This document shows, one piece after another, positions 8,970 to 16,911 of a stretch of 64,000 bases of DNA (position 1 is the first letter of the stretch; each line of letters starts with the position of its first letter). The notes beneath the pieces are model-generated. The model was given only the letters and a program-made list of their open reading frames with translations. It did not search any database and had not been told where the DNA came from. This DNA comes from an uncultured Lachnospiraceae bacterium (GTDB lineage: Bacteria; Bacillota; Clostridia; Lachnospirales; Lachnospiraceae). The stretch covers positions 1 through 64,000 of the forward strand of contig CAJUMV010000021.1 in assembly GCA_910587715.1 (NCBI GenBank), in the 5' to 3' direction. A program made the position numbers and the translations under genes.

Positions 8970-9653
8970 ATGAGCAGGAATCTCTTTATAACGGGAACAG
9001 GTACGGATGTTGGAAAGACATATGTGACCGGACTGGTCATTAAAAAACTGGCGGAGAGCGGCGCGCAAATCGCTTACTATAAAGCGGCAATGAGCGGCAA
9101 TGAGAGAAGGGCGGACGGCACATTGATTCCGGGGGACGCCTTGTCTGTGAAGGAGGTTTCGGGGATATCCCAGCCGTTAGAGGAGATGTGCCCTTACATA
9201 TACGAAAACGCGTATTCACCCCATCTGGCGGCACGTTTGGAGGGGGGACCGGTGGAACTGTCCGTGGTTCGGGAAGGCTTTCGGAGAGTTAGCGAAAAAT
9301 ACGACTATGTGACCGTGGAGGGCAGCGGCGGCATTCTCTGTCCTATCCGCTATGACAGGGAGAAGATTTTTCTGGAAGATGTGATAAAATGTCTCGACCT
9401 GTCCTGCCTGCTCATTGCGGACGCGGGGCTTGGCACGATCAACAGTGTGGTTCTCACCGCAGAGTACATGCGCGCAAAAAACATTCCTCTTGTGGGGATG
9501 ATCTTTAACCGTTTTCATCCCGGCGACGTGATGGAGGAGGACAACATCCGCATGTGCGAGGAGCTGACGGGGCTAAAAACCCTTGCCCGCGTGCGGGAGG
9601 GGGATTGGGAGCTTTCGATGGATGTGGAGGAGTTGAAGGTGTTGTATCGTTGA
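8970..9653 (+). CDS. bioD: Dethiobiotin synthase
   Basis: ATP-dependent ring closure of 7,8-diaminopelargonate with CO2 to dethiobiotin, in the cytoplasm. The 227-residue protein has the P-loop FITGTGTDVGKTYVTG at residues 5-20, the substrate lysine region YYKAAMSGNE, and VEGSGGILCPI (about 111-121), all diagnostic for BioD. It has the usual family length. Start: ATG preceded by GGCAGCGGAGT. It follows bioY by 90 bases, and the repeat element at 9660-9851 begins 6 bases after its stop codon. Confidence 0.93.
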   Translation: MSRNLFITGTGTDVGKTYVTGLVIKKLAESGAQIAYYKAAMSGNERRADGTLIPGDALSVKEVSGISQPLEEMCPYIYENAYSPHLAARLEGGPVELSVVREGFRRVSEKYDYVTVEGSGGILCPIRYDREKIFLEDVIKCLDLSCLLIADAGLGTINSVVLTAEYMRAKNIPLVGMIFNRFHPGDVMEEDNIRMCEELTGLKTLARVREGDWELSMDVEELKVLYR

Positions 9654-9659
9654 TGGGAT

Positions 9660-9851
9660 AATTGCGAAACTCTTCTCAGAGTTATATTAATTGTGCAAAT
9701 AGTATAACCATGAGCAGACCCTTGGAAGCCGTCAGCGCTTAATGAGGTATTTTCGAATTTAGCGCTGTTACGGCTGGAACGGAGCGCAAGCGCGTCTGCG
9801 TTGGTTATGCTATTTGTACAATTTCAATAACCATGATAGAGTTTCGCAATT
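9660..9851. repeat. MITE-like inverted-repeat element, copy 1
   Basis: Bounded by perfect 13-base inverted termini (AATTGCGAAACTC and its complement at 9839-9851). Just inside lies a second imperfect pair, TTGTGCAAATAGTATAACCA against TGGTTATGCTATTTGTACAA. It has no coding capacity. The same termini and subterminal blocks recur, inverted, at 31218-31423. It lies between bioD and bioA, so bioA is transcribed through it or depends on another promoter. No clear target duplication is visible. Confidence 0.65.
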
Positions 9852-9878
9852 TATAAAGTAATAAAGAGAGGAAATGCA

Positions 9879-11075
9879 ATGATTTGGTATCCTTACGAAC
9901 AAATGAAAACCATGAAACCGCCCTACGAGATCGTGGACGCGGAGGGCGTGTATCTCTACACAGAGGGCGGCAATAAAATGATCGACTCCATCTCCTCATG
10001 GTGGAGTGTGATCCACGGCTACAAGCATCCAGCTCTCACAAAGGCGATCAAGGAGCAGGCGGACGTGTTTTCCCATGTGATGCTGGGAGGGCTGACCCAC
10101 CCGGCGGTACAGCGGCTGTCGGATAAACTGGCGGACTGGCTGCCAGGAGATCTGGACTACTGCTTTTTCTCGGATTCCGGTTCGGTGGCGGTGGAGGTTG
10201 CGCTGAAGATGGCGCTGCAGTTTAACGTGAACAGGAAGGACGGGCGGAAAACAGTGCTTTCCCTCACCTACTCTTATCACGGGGACACCTTCAAGACGAT
10301 GGAAGTGGGAGATGACGAGGATTATCATTTTGCTTTTGAGAAGAAACGGGGCGTGATTCATATTCCCACAAAGATACCGGCTTTGGAGGAGGCGTTTGAG
10401 AAATATCACGAGGAGTTTAACTGTTTTATTGTAGAACCGCTTTTGCAGGGAGCCGGCGGTATGCGGATGTACGGGCTGGACTTTTTAAAGCGTGCCAGGC
10501 AGCTCTGCGACCAATATGACGTGCTGCTCATTTTTGACGAGGTTGCGACGGGATTCGGGCGGACGGGATACCGGTTTGTGGCGGACGAGGTGCTGCCGGA
10601 CATTCTTGTGCTCGGCAAGGCGTTGACGGGCGGTTATATCGGACATGCGGTGACGGTTGCGGGAGAGAAGGTGTACCGGGGTTTTTATGGGGACGATCCG
10701 GCGCTCGCGCTGATGCACGGTCCGACTTTTATGGGAAATGCTCTTGCATGCAGTGCGGCACTCGCCTCCATCGAACTGTTTGAAGGGCAGGATTACATGG
10801 CGAAGATTCACAGGATTACGGAGATTATGCGGCGGGAGATGGCGGATTTTTCCAACCCGAAGGTGAAAGAGGTGCGCATCATGGGCGGCTGTATCTGCTT
10901 GGAAGTGTATGACGGCGCTGTTCTTTCGGGGTATCAGGAGTTTGCGGCAAAGCGAGGCGTATTTGCCAGACCGTTTCTCAAGTATCTCTACGCTATGCCG
11001 CCCTACGTGATCTCGGAGGAGGAGCTGGTACAGGTGCTGTCTGTTATGCGGGAGTGGTTTGAGAATATTATGTAA
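9879..11075 (+). CDS. bioA: DAPA aminotransferase BioA
   Basis: Adenosylmethionine-8-amino-7-oxononanoate aminotransferase, which moves the SAM amino group to KAPA to give diaminopelargonate. It is a fold-type I PLP enzyme of 398 residues, slightly shorter than E. coli BioA. It opens MIWYPYEQMKTM, with SSWWSVIHGYKHP near residue 41, the PLP-phosphate loop SDSGSVAVEVALKMA, the cofactor Asp in FDEVATGFGRTG, and the Schiff-base Lys in LGKALTGGY (about residue 246). AAAGAGAGGAAATGCA precedes ATG. Its stop codon lies inside the first copy of a 12-base motif repeated upstream of bioB. Confidence 0.93.
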   Translation: MIWYPYEQMKTMKPPYEIVDAEGVYLYTEGGNKMIDSISSWWSVIHGYKHPALTKAIKEQADVFSHVMLGGLTHPAVQRLSDKLADWLPGDLDYCFFSDSGSVAVEVALKMALQFNVNRKDGRKTVLSLTYSYHGDTFKTMEVGDDEDYHFAFEKKRGVIHIPTKIPALEEAFEKYHEEFNCFIVEPLLQGAGGMRMYGLDFLKRARQLCDQYDVLLIFDEVATGFGRTGYRFVADEVLPDILVLGKALTGGYIGHAVTVAGEKVYRGFYGDDPALALMHGPTFMGNALACSAALASIELFEGQDYMAKIHRITEIMRREMADFSNPKVKEVRIMGGCICLEVYDGAVLSGYQEFAAKRGVFARPFLKYLYAMPPYVISEEELVQVLSVMREWFENIM

Positions 11076-11162
11076 ACCAAAAACGAGAGTAGATAACACA
11101 GGGAAAGAGTTATGTAAACTTATGGCGAGAAGTATGTGATTCACCGAGGAGTTATGTTAACC
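11067..11162 (+). repeat. Three phased copies of GTTATGTAAACT-like motif
   Basis: ATTATGTAAACC (11067), GTTATGTAAACT (11109) and GTTATGTTAACC (11151) start exactly 42 bases apart, four DNA turns, in the bioA-bioB gap. The two outer copies also read as single BirA half sites (ATGTWAACC), but no inverted partner is visible. They may be operators for bioB, or part of the wider dispersed motif. Confidence 0.5.
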
Positions 11163-11211
11163 GATAAGACGCGGCTGGAAATTTTGACATGGATAGAAAG
11201 AGGGACAGACG

Positions 11212-12180
11212 ATGGACTACATAAAAGAATTGCAGGAAAAATTATATAGAGGCGAACTTCTCACAAAAGAGGAGATTATGCCCTTGGCGGAACAGCCTTT
11301 AGAGCAGCTCTGTCTTGCGGCGGACGAGATCAGGGCGCATTTTTGCGGGAATCGCTTTGACCTTTGCACGATTATAAACGGAAAGTGCGGGCGGTGCTCG
11401 GAGGACTGCAAGTACTGTGCCCAGAGCGCACACTATACGACCGCCTGCGAGGAGTCCTACCCGCTGCTTTCCACGGAAAAAATCGTGGCTCAGGCAAAGA
11501 ATAATGCGGAGAGAGGCGTGCTGCGATATTCCATCGTCACAAGCGGCAGGCGGCTTTCTGAGGCGGAGGTGGAACAGGTCTGCGAGAGCATTCGCGCGGT
11601 GCGTCAGGAGGCGGGCATAGAGGTCTGCGTTTCCTTCGGTCTGCTCTCAGAGGCGGATTTTAGGAAGGTGAAAGAGGCGGGTGCGTCCCGGGTTCACTGT
11701 AATCTGGAATCATCAGAACGGTATTTCCCCTCAGTCTGCACGACGCACACCTATGCAGATAAGATAGAGACGCTGCGGGCGGCGAAACGGGCGGGGCTTT
11801 CTATCTGCAGCGGCGGCATTATGGGGCTTGGCGAGACGATGGAAGACAGGATTGAAATGGTGCTTACGGCAAGGGAGCTTGGGGTCAAATCCATTCCCGT
11901 CAATGTATTAAACCCGATTCCGGGCACGCCCTACGAGAATAACCCGGTGTTGACAAACGACGAGGTGCGGCGGATCGTGGCGGTTTTCCGCTTTATCATT
12001 CCCGACGCATCTATCCGTCTTGCAGGCGGCAGGGGGCTGCTTGGGGACAAGGGGGAAGGGTGCTTTGCCGGAGGCGCGAACGCGGCGATCAGCGGAGACA
12101 TGCTGACCACGGCGGGCATTACCGTGGAGACGGATATGGCGCTGCTTGAAAAAATGGGGTATACTGTGATGAAGGGATAG
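11212..12180 (+). CDS. bioB: Biotin synthase
   Basis: A radical SAM enzyme that inserts sulfur into dethiobiotin. It is 322 residues. The [4Fe-4S] motif is CGRCSEDCKYCAQS near residue 62-75, with Cys of the C-x3-C-x2-C pattern in EDCKYCAQSAHY. The family signature YSIVTSGRRLS follows, CSGGIMGLGET at about 198, and RLAGGRGLL supplies the conserved Arg for the [2Fe-2S] cluster. ATG follows AGAGGGACAGACG. It is the last bio gene. No bioF, bioW or bioC/H gene is in the window, so the pimelate branch must be elsewhere or missing. Confidence 0.95.
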   Translation: MDYIKELQEKLYRGELLTKEEIMPLAEQPLEQLCLAADEIRAHFCGNRFDLCTIINGKCGRCSEDCKYCAQSAHYTTACEESYPLLSTEKIVAQAKNNAERGVLRYSIVTSGRRLSEAEVEQVCESIRAVRQEAGIEVCVSFGLLSEADFRKVKEAGASRVHCNLESSERYFPSVCTTHTYADKIETLRAAKRAGLSICSGGIMGLGETMEDRIEMVLTARELGVKSIPVNVLNPIPGTPYENNPVLTNDEVRRIVAVFRFIIPDASIRLAGGRGLLGDKGEGCFAGGANAAISGDMLTTAGITVETDMALLEKMGYTVMKG

Positions 12181-12285
12181 TCTGCGGAGACGGCGCCGGG
12201 GCGGTAGAAATGAGATATACTGCGACAAACAGCGGCGGCTTGGCATCGGAAAGGCGGGAATCCCGGCAAAGAGAGGAGTACAGAC

Positions 12286-12462
12286 ATGATTACATTTCAG
12301 TACCGGGTGGCGAGCATTGACGGGGACTACGCGAATTTAGAGCGCATAGACGCGCCGGAGGAGGGGTATAAGCTGGTGGCGCGCGCACTTTTGCCGCCGG
12401 AGATCAAAGAGGGGACGAAGCTTTTGTACGAGATGCTGCAATACTCCATCATGGACGAGTAA
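12286..12462 (+). CDS. Small DUF3006-like protein
   Basis: A 58-residue protein, MITFQYRVASIDGDYANLERI... ending LYEMLQYSIMDE. The IDGDYANLERID start, then ARALLPPEIKEGTKLLYE, resembles the short beta-rich DUF3006 family (a fold of unknown role). GAGAGGAGTACAGAC provides a good binding site before ATG. It lies between bioB and a zinc-ribbon gene on the same strand. Conservation of similar short proteins is from memory of the family, so the function is unknown. Confidence 0.6.
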   Translation: MITFQYRVASIDGDYANLERIDAPEEGYKLVARALLPPEIKEGTKLLYEMLQYSIMDE

Positions 12463-12574
12463 ATAGCAGCAGAAAGTTATGTAAATCATATAGGCGCGAG
12501 GATATGTTTCCGGTATTGCTTTTTGTGAGAGATTCCCTGTATAATTGAGACAGAAAAAACACGGAGAGGAACCC

Positions 12575-13207
12575 ATGAAAATACCTTGCGAATACTGCGG
12601 GCAGATGATCCCGGAGACGGCGCAGACCTGTCCGAACTGCGGCGCGGCAAACAGCCGGGTAAAGAGAACGGCTTACGGCGTGCCAACGACGATTGAGGAA
12701 CTGAGGGAATACTGTCAGCGGCATAACCTGCCGCTTCAGGACATGCGGGTGTTTCTCGGAGAGGATTACCGGGGCGCGAAGGGCACGAAAAGCGCGAACT
12801 TGTCCGACGGGATTGCCAAAGCCTTGAAGAGAACCTTTATTTACCAGATGGTCATTTTTGGTCTGGTTATGGTGATACTGCTGGCGGGCTGGTTTGCGGC
12901 GGGACCTTCCGGTGGATACTATTCTTATCAGGATACTACATATTATTATGACACTTCCTGCTGGTATGAGTGGGACGACTACGACGAGGACTGGTCGCCC
13001 ACGCAGGTGGACAGGGAGCTTGAAAAGAACGCGGATGACTATTATCAGTCCCGCAGCTGGCGCGCCGGATACGAGGTGGGGGATTTCACCGAGTCCGGCT
13101 GGTACAGCGAGAAGGAGTGGGCGAGCGACGATTGGGATTCCGATTACGACTGGGATAGCAGCGACAGTTGGGACAGCAGCTACGATGACTGGGATTCCGA
13201 CTGGTAG
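12575..13207 (+). CDS. Zinc-ribbon membrane protein with D/W/Y/S tail
   Basis: A 210-residue protein of unknown function. It starts with a four-Cys zinc ribbon, CEYCG ... CPNCG (residues 4-27), then a cytoplasmic linker of about 55 residues and one membrane helix (MVIFGLVMVILLAGWF, about 92-107). The outer part is very rich in Tyr, Asp, Ser and Trp and ends in repeats of the type DSDYDWDSSDSWDSS. ATG at 12575 follows GGAGAGG and is preferred to an upstream in-frame start. It lies 13 bases before the DUF512 gene and is probably co-transcribed. Confidence 0.75.
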   Translation: MKIPCEYCGQMIPETAQTCPNCGAANSRVKRTAYGVPTTIEELREYCQRHNLPLQDMRVFLGEDYRGAKGTKSANLSDGIAKALKRTFIYQMVIFGLVMVILLAGWFAAGPSGGYYSYQDTTYYYDTSCWYEWDDYDEDWSPTQVDRELEKNADDYYQSRSWRAGYEVGDFTESGWYSEKEWASDDWDSDYDWDSSDSWDSSYDDWDSDW

Positions 13208-13220
13208 AGAGGAAGCTAAT

Positions 13221-14636
13221 GTGAAAAAGACAGAACATGTAGTGAAGGGGGTAGCCCCCGGTTCCATCGCGGAAGAGATGGGGATTGAGGCGGGCGACGT
13301 CCTTCTTTCCGTTAATGACAACGAAATAGAGGATGTGTTCGATTATCGGTATCTGATGAAGGACGAATATGTGGAGGCGCTTGTGCGCAAGGCGGACGGC
13401 GAGGAGTGGCTTTTAGAGATCGACAAGGACTATGACGAGGATCTGGGCGTGGAGTTTGAGAACGGTCTGATGAGCGATTATCGTTCCTGCAGCAATAAGT
13501 GTATCTTCTGCTTTATCGATCAGATGCCGCCGGGGATGCGGGAGACGCTGTACTTTAAGGATGACGATTCACGGCTTTCCTTTTTGCAGGGCAATTATAT
13601 CACGTTGACCAACATGGACGATCGGGACGTGGAGCGCATCATCCAGATGCAGCTTGCGCCCATCAACATTTCGGTGCACACTACAAAACCGGCGCTTCGG
13701 TGCAGGATGTTAAACAACCGTTTCGCGGGGGAAAAATTGCGCTTTCTTGATCGTTTCTACGAGGGGCATGTGGAGATGAACGGGCAGATCGTGTGCTGCA
13801 AGGGAATTAACGATGGGGAAGAACTGCAGCGAAGCATCACGGACCTGATGAAGTATCTGCCCTTTATGCGGAGTGTGTCGGTGGTGCCCGCAGGGATTAC
13901 GAAATACCGGGAAGGGCTTTGTCCTCTGGAGCTTTTTACCAAGGAGGAGGCGGGAGAGATCATCGACATGATCGAGGCGTACCAGAAAGTCTGTTTTGAC
14001 CAGTATGGTCTACACTTTGTTCATGCCAGTGATGAATTTTACATGCTGGCGGAGCGGGACTTCCCGGAGGAGGAGCGTTACGACGGGTACATCCAGCTGG
14101 AAAACGGCGTGGGCATGATGCGGCTTTTCCGGGAGGAGTTCGCGGAGAAAATGAGGATGATTAAAGACGACCGAGATGGTCAATGCAGACTGTCGGAGGG
14201 GAACCGAACCATCGCTGTGGCGACGGGCAGACTGGCGTATCCTCTGATACGGGATGCGGCGAAGGAGCTGTGCAGCGCCTGTCCGGGACTTGCCGTGCAT
14301 GTCTTTCCCATCAGGAACGATTTTTTCGGGGAGACGATCACCGTTGCCGGGTTGGTCACGGGGCAGGATCTGATCTCTCAGTTAAGGGAGCGGCAGCAGG
14401 CAGGGGAGAGCCTTGGCGACGTCCTGCTCATTCCGTCGAATATGCTGCGCAGCGGGGAGCAGGTCTTTCTGGACGACGTCACCGTGCAGGACGTGGAGCG
14501 GGCGCTTGGGATGCCGGTGGCGGTGATTGATTCCGGCGGCGGAGATTTTGTGGAGGCGGCGTTACATCCGGATTACTGCATGGACAGGGAAAACGACGGG
14601 GATTCCTTCGTGTATGTGCAGAGCGGTAGAAGATAG
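13221..14636 (+). CDS. DUF512 radical-SAM-like protein with PDZ domain
   Basis: A 471-residue cytoplasmic protein. An N-terminal PDZ-like domain (VVKGVAPGSIAEEMGIEAGDVLLSVN) is followed by CSNKCIFCFIDQMP near residue 92, a C-x3-C-x2-C radical SAM type cluster, then the DUF512 domain to the C-terminus, where the DVLLIPSNMLR block is family-typical. The exact reaction is unknown. Start is GTG at 13221 with GAGAGGAAGC upstream. The longer open frame from 12894 is only an overlap with the zinc-ribbon gene. The next gene follows after 16 bases. Confidence 0.85.
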   Translation: MKKTEHVVKGVAPGSIAEEMGIEAGDVLLSVNDNEIEDVFDYRYLMKDEYVEALVRKADGEEWLLEIDKDYDEDLGVEFENGLMSDYRSCSNKCIFCFIDQMPPGMRETLYFKDDDSRLSFLQGNYITLTNMDDRDVERIIQMQLAPINISVHTTKPALRCRMLNNRFAGEKLRFLDRFYEGHVEMNGQIVCCKGINDGEELQRSITDLMKYLPFMRSVSVVPAGITKYREGLCPLELFTKEEAGEIIDMIEAYQKVCFDQYGLHFVHASDEFYMLAERDFPEEERYDGYIQLENGVGMMRLFREEFAEKMRMIKDDRDGQCRLSEGNRTIAVATGRLAYPLIRDAAKELCSACPGLAVHVFPIRNDFFGETITVAGLVTGQDLISQLRERQQAGESLGDVLLIPSNMLRSGEQVFLDDVTVQDVERALGMPVAVIDSGGGDFVEAALHPDYCMDRENDGDSFVYVQSGRR

Positions 14637-14652
14637 AAAAAGGAGCAGGAAA

Positions 14653-15252
14653 ATGGCGGCTTATACCGTAAAAAGTTTGACGCAAGAAGAAATCGGGCAT
14701 ATCTACCAGACTTATATGAGGAAGGATTTCCCGTCCGACGAATTGAAGCCGTTAAGCCATATCACAAGGAGCATGGATGGCGGCTACGGTTTTTCTCTGG
14801 GGATTTATGGAGGGGAGGAACTGGTGGGCTATGCCGTTTTCATACTCTGCAAGGAGACGCGGTGCGCGCTGCTTGATTATTTTGCGATTCTGCGCGGAAA
14901 AAGGGGCGGCGGGCTGGGGCATCACGCCTTTTCCCTGTTTGTGTCCTACTTTGTGGAAAACCTGCCGGAAGTGGACGGGCTTTATATCGAGTCCGAGCGC
15001 ATTTCGGCGGCGGCTGATGAAAAACAGCGTCTGACCAGAGAGCGGCGGATTACGTTCTACCTCTCCTGCGGCTGCGAGATGACGGCGCTGAGGTCGGTTC
15101 TTTTCGGCGTGGACTACAGTGTTCTTTACAAACCTGTCGGAGAGCGGGGGCAGAAGGCTTCCCTGACCGCGCTGGATACCCTCTACCGGAAGATGTTTAA
15201 GCCGGAGCATTACGACCGGTTTGTGAGCCTTGCCATGATGGAGGAAAGCTAG
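14653..15252 (+). CDS. GNAT-family N-acetyltransferase
   Basis: A 199-residue protein with a GNAT-like core: GYGFSLGIYGGEELVGYAVF, CALLDYFAILRGKRGGGLGHHAFSLF, where the RGKRGGGLGH loop fits the acetyl-CoA pyrophosphate-binding Q/RxxGxG/A motif. It presumably transfers an acyl group from CoA to an unknown substrate. ATG at 14653 follows AAAGGAGCAGG. The last 50 residues (LFGVDYSVLYKPVGER...) are a family-specific extension. It follows the DUF512 gene by 16 bases and is likely in the same transcript. Confidence 0.75.
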   Translation: MAAYTVKSLTQEEIGHIYQTYMRKDFPSDELKPLSHITRSMDGGYGFSLGIYGGEELVGYAVFILCKETRCALLDYFAILRGKRGGGLGHHAFSLFVSYFVENLPEVDGLYIESERISAAADEKQRLTRERRITFYLSCGCEMTALRSVLFGVDYSVLYKPVGERGQKASLTALDTLYRKMFKPEHYDRFVSLAMMEES

Positions 15253-15293
15253 GAAAATAGCGGCTTTCAAGCCCTTCGGAAGCGTATTTTCTC

Positions 15294-15323
15294 TTGACTT
15301 TTAGGGGGGGGGTATGATATAAT
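15294..15323 (+). promoter_or_regulatory. Chemoreceptor promoter with G9 tract
   Basis: TTGACT (15294-15299) and TATAAT (15318-15323, extended TGA) are 18 bases apart. Nine consecutive Gs (15304-15312) lie in the spacer. Slippage by one base would change the spacer to 17 or 19, so this promoter could be phase variable. Confidence 0.65.
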
Positions 15324-15373
15324 AGAAACGGAGTTATATACTCTCATACGCAGGAGAAGGAGGATAGGCGGGT

Positions 15374-16837
15374 ATGGAACTAGAAATTCTTAAAAATGAG
15401 GAGAAACGGATGAACATGATTATGTTCCTGTTTCTCGTGGTGATTCCTATTGTTGCCGTTGTCTATGTGCTTTTGTTTAACGGCGCGTCCGGGAGGGATG
15501 CGATCGTCCTGTTGATGGTGGCGGCGAGTGTGTTGATCAAGGTGTTTGAAAAGAAGCTGGGTTCTTTTGCAAAATATCTTTATATATCGGTTCTTCCGTT
15601 TTTCGGTGCGGTGACCCTCGTGGTGGGGACGCCCGGTGTATTCGGAGCCATGGTGGAAGCGTATTTTCTCGTTCTGTTTCTGGCAATTCCCTATTATGAT
15701 TTATCGGTGATTAAGGTATGCGCAGGGGTGACCGTAGGGGTCAATGTTGTGGCGCTGCTTATTTTCAGACAGGCATATCTGTGTATGTACACATTGTCTA
15801 TCTGGGTCTTTATCATTATGGTATATGTGCTTGCGATTGCCGCGGCTGTTTTCATCGTATTCAGGGCGAGATCCCTGTTTACGGCGGTAGAGCAGAAGGA
15901 AGGGGAGGTGGAAGAGCTCCTGAACAACGTAAGAGGCGCTTTCGAGGGACTGCAGGAGTCCTCACAGTCCATTTACGATTCCTTACATAGCTTTGAACAG
16001 AGTTCTTCCGAGATTGCGGCGTCCACGGAGGAGATTTCCGCCAGCGTGGAACAGCAGATTGAGCAGGTGGAGGGCAGTATCCAGATATTCAACGATCTGG
16101 ACAGCCGGATCGGGGATTCTGAGTCGAGAGTTCTGCAGACAGTTGAAAATGTTAAGAAGCTGGAAGAAAAGAACAATGAAGGCATTGTCGCGATCGAGGA
16201 ACTTTCCAAAAAGTTCAGCGAGAATATCAAGGCGACGCAGGTGGCATCCGAAGGTATGGCGGCGCTGGAGCAGAAGTCCAGTTCCATCGGAGAGATTATA
16301 GACAGCATCAGCCAGATCGCGAAACAGACCAATCTGCTCGCGCTGAACGCGGCGATTGAAGCGGCGAGAGCGGGCGAAGCGGGCAAGGGTTTTGCGGTGG
16401 TTGCGGACGAGATCAACGCGCTGTCCGGCGAGTCGGCGACAGCGACGCAGAAGATTGACGCAATTTTGAAGGATATCATCGCTACCATCGGCGATACGAA
16501 CAAGGTGATTGACCGCAATACCGTGATTGTGCGGGAGTCCAATGAAAAGCTGGACGACACGGTAAAAATTTTTGACACCATGCTGAAGTCGTCCGAGGAA
16601 GTCATTGACGAGACGGAAAAACTGAAAGACGGATTGGGCGGTATCGTGGAGATTAAGGAACGGCTGCAGGAGGCGATGCAGCAGGTTGAGAAGATTTCGC
16701 AGGTTTCGGTGCAGGGCACGACGGAGATCAGTTCCTCCACAGAGGAGCAGGTGACAGGAGTGGAGACGATCCTTTCCTCCATGGCAAAGGTGCAGTCCGG
16801 CATCGACAGACTTGCAAATATTTTGAATCAGGTTTAA
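15374..16837 (+). CDS. Methyl-accepting chemotaxis protein
   Basis: A 487-residue transducer. The N-terminal 180 residues form about six membrane helices with little external loop, so the ligand may be sensed within or near the membrane. There is no obvious HAMP domain. The cytoplasmic signalling hairpin has the conserved tip IAKQTNLLALNAAIEAARAG (about 316-335) followed by GKGFAVVADEI, the site that binds CheA/CheW. GGAGAAGGAGGATAG precedes ATG. No che genes adjoin it, so it is an orphan receptor. Expression may vary through the G9 tract in its promoter. Confidence 0.9.
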   Translation: MELEILKNEEKRMNMIMFLFLVVIPIVAVVYVLLFNGASGRDAIVLLMVAASVLIKVFEKKLGSFAKYLYISVLPFFGAVTLVVGTPGVFGAMVEAYFLVLFLAIPYYDLSVIKVCAGVTVGVNVVALLIFRQAYLCMYTLSIWVFIIMVYVLAIAAAVFIVFRARSLFTAVEQKEGEVEELLNNVRGAFEGLQESSQSIYDSLHSFEQSSSEIAASTEEISASVEQQIEQVEGSIQIFNDLDSRIGDSESRVLQTVENVKKLEEKNNEGIVAIEELSKKFSENIKATQVASEGMAALEQKSSSIGEIIDSISQIAKQTNLLALNAAIEAARAGEAGKGFAVVADEINALSGESATATQKIDAILKDIIATIGDTNKVIDRNTVIVRESNEKLDDTVKIFDTMLKSSEEVIDETEKLKDGLGGIVEIKERLQEAMQQVEKISQVSVQGTTEISSSTEEQVTGVETILSSMAKVQSGIDRLANILNQV

Positions 16838-16865
16838 AATAATATAAGTTAGGTAACAATTTTGG

Positions 16866-16891
16866 CATGTCCCGCTTATCGGCGGGACATG
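16866..16891 (+). promoter_or_regulatory. Leader hairpin before Tet-like gene
   Basis: CATGTCCCGC, a six-base loop TTATCG, and GCGGGACATG form a perfect 10-bp stem 21 bases before the likely start codon at 16912. No T-run follows, so it is not a typical terminator. An ATG lies within the left arm and opens the longer reading frame. It could attenuate or pace translation of the GTPase, or end the receptor transcript. Confidence 0.5.
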
Positions 16892-16911
16892 TTCGCGTAT
16901 CGGGGGTTAAA

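Noticed and set aside
12894..13220. Extension of the DUF512 frame upstream to 12894
   Set aside because: It overlaps the zinc-ribbon gene in another frame and encodes low-complexity sequence. The GTG at 13221 has the binding site.
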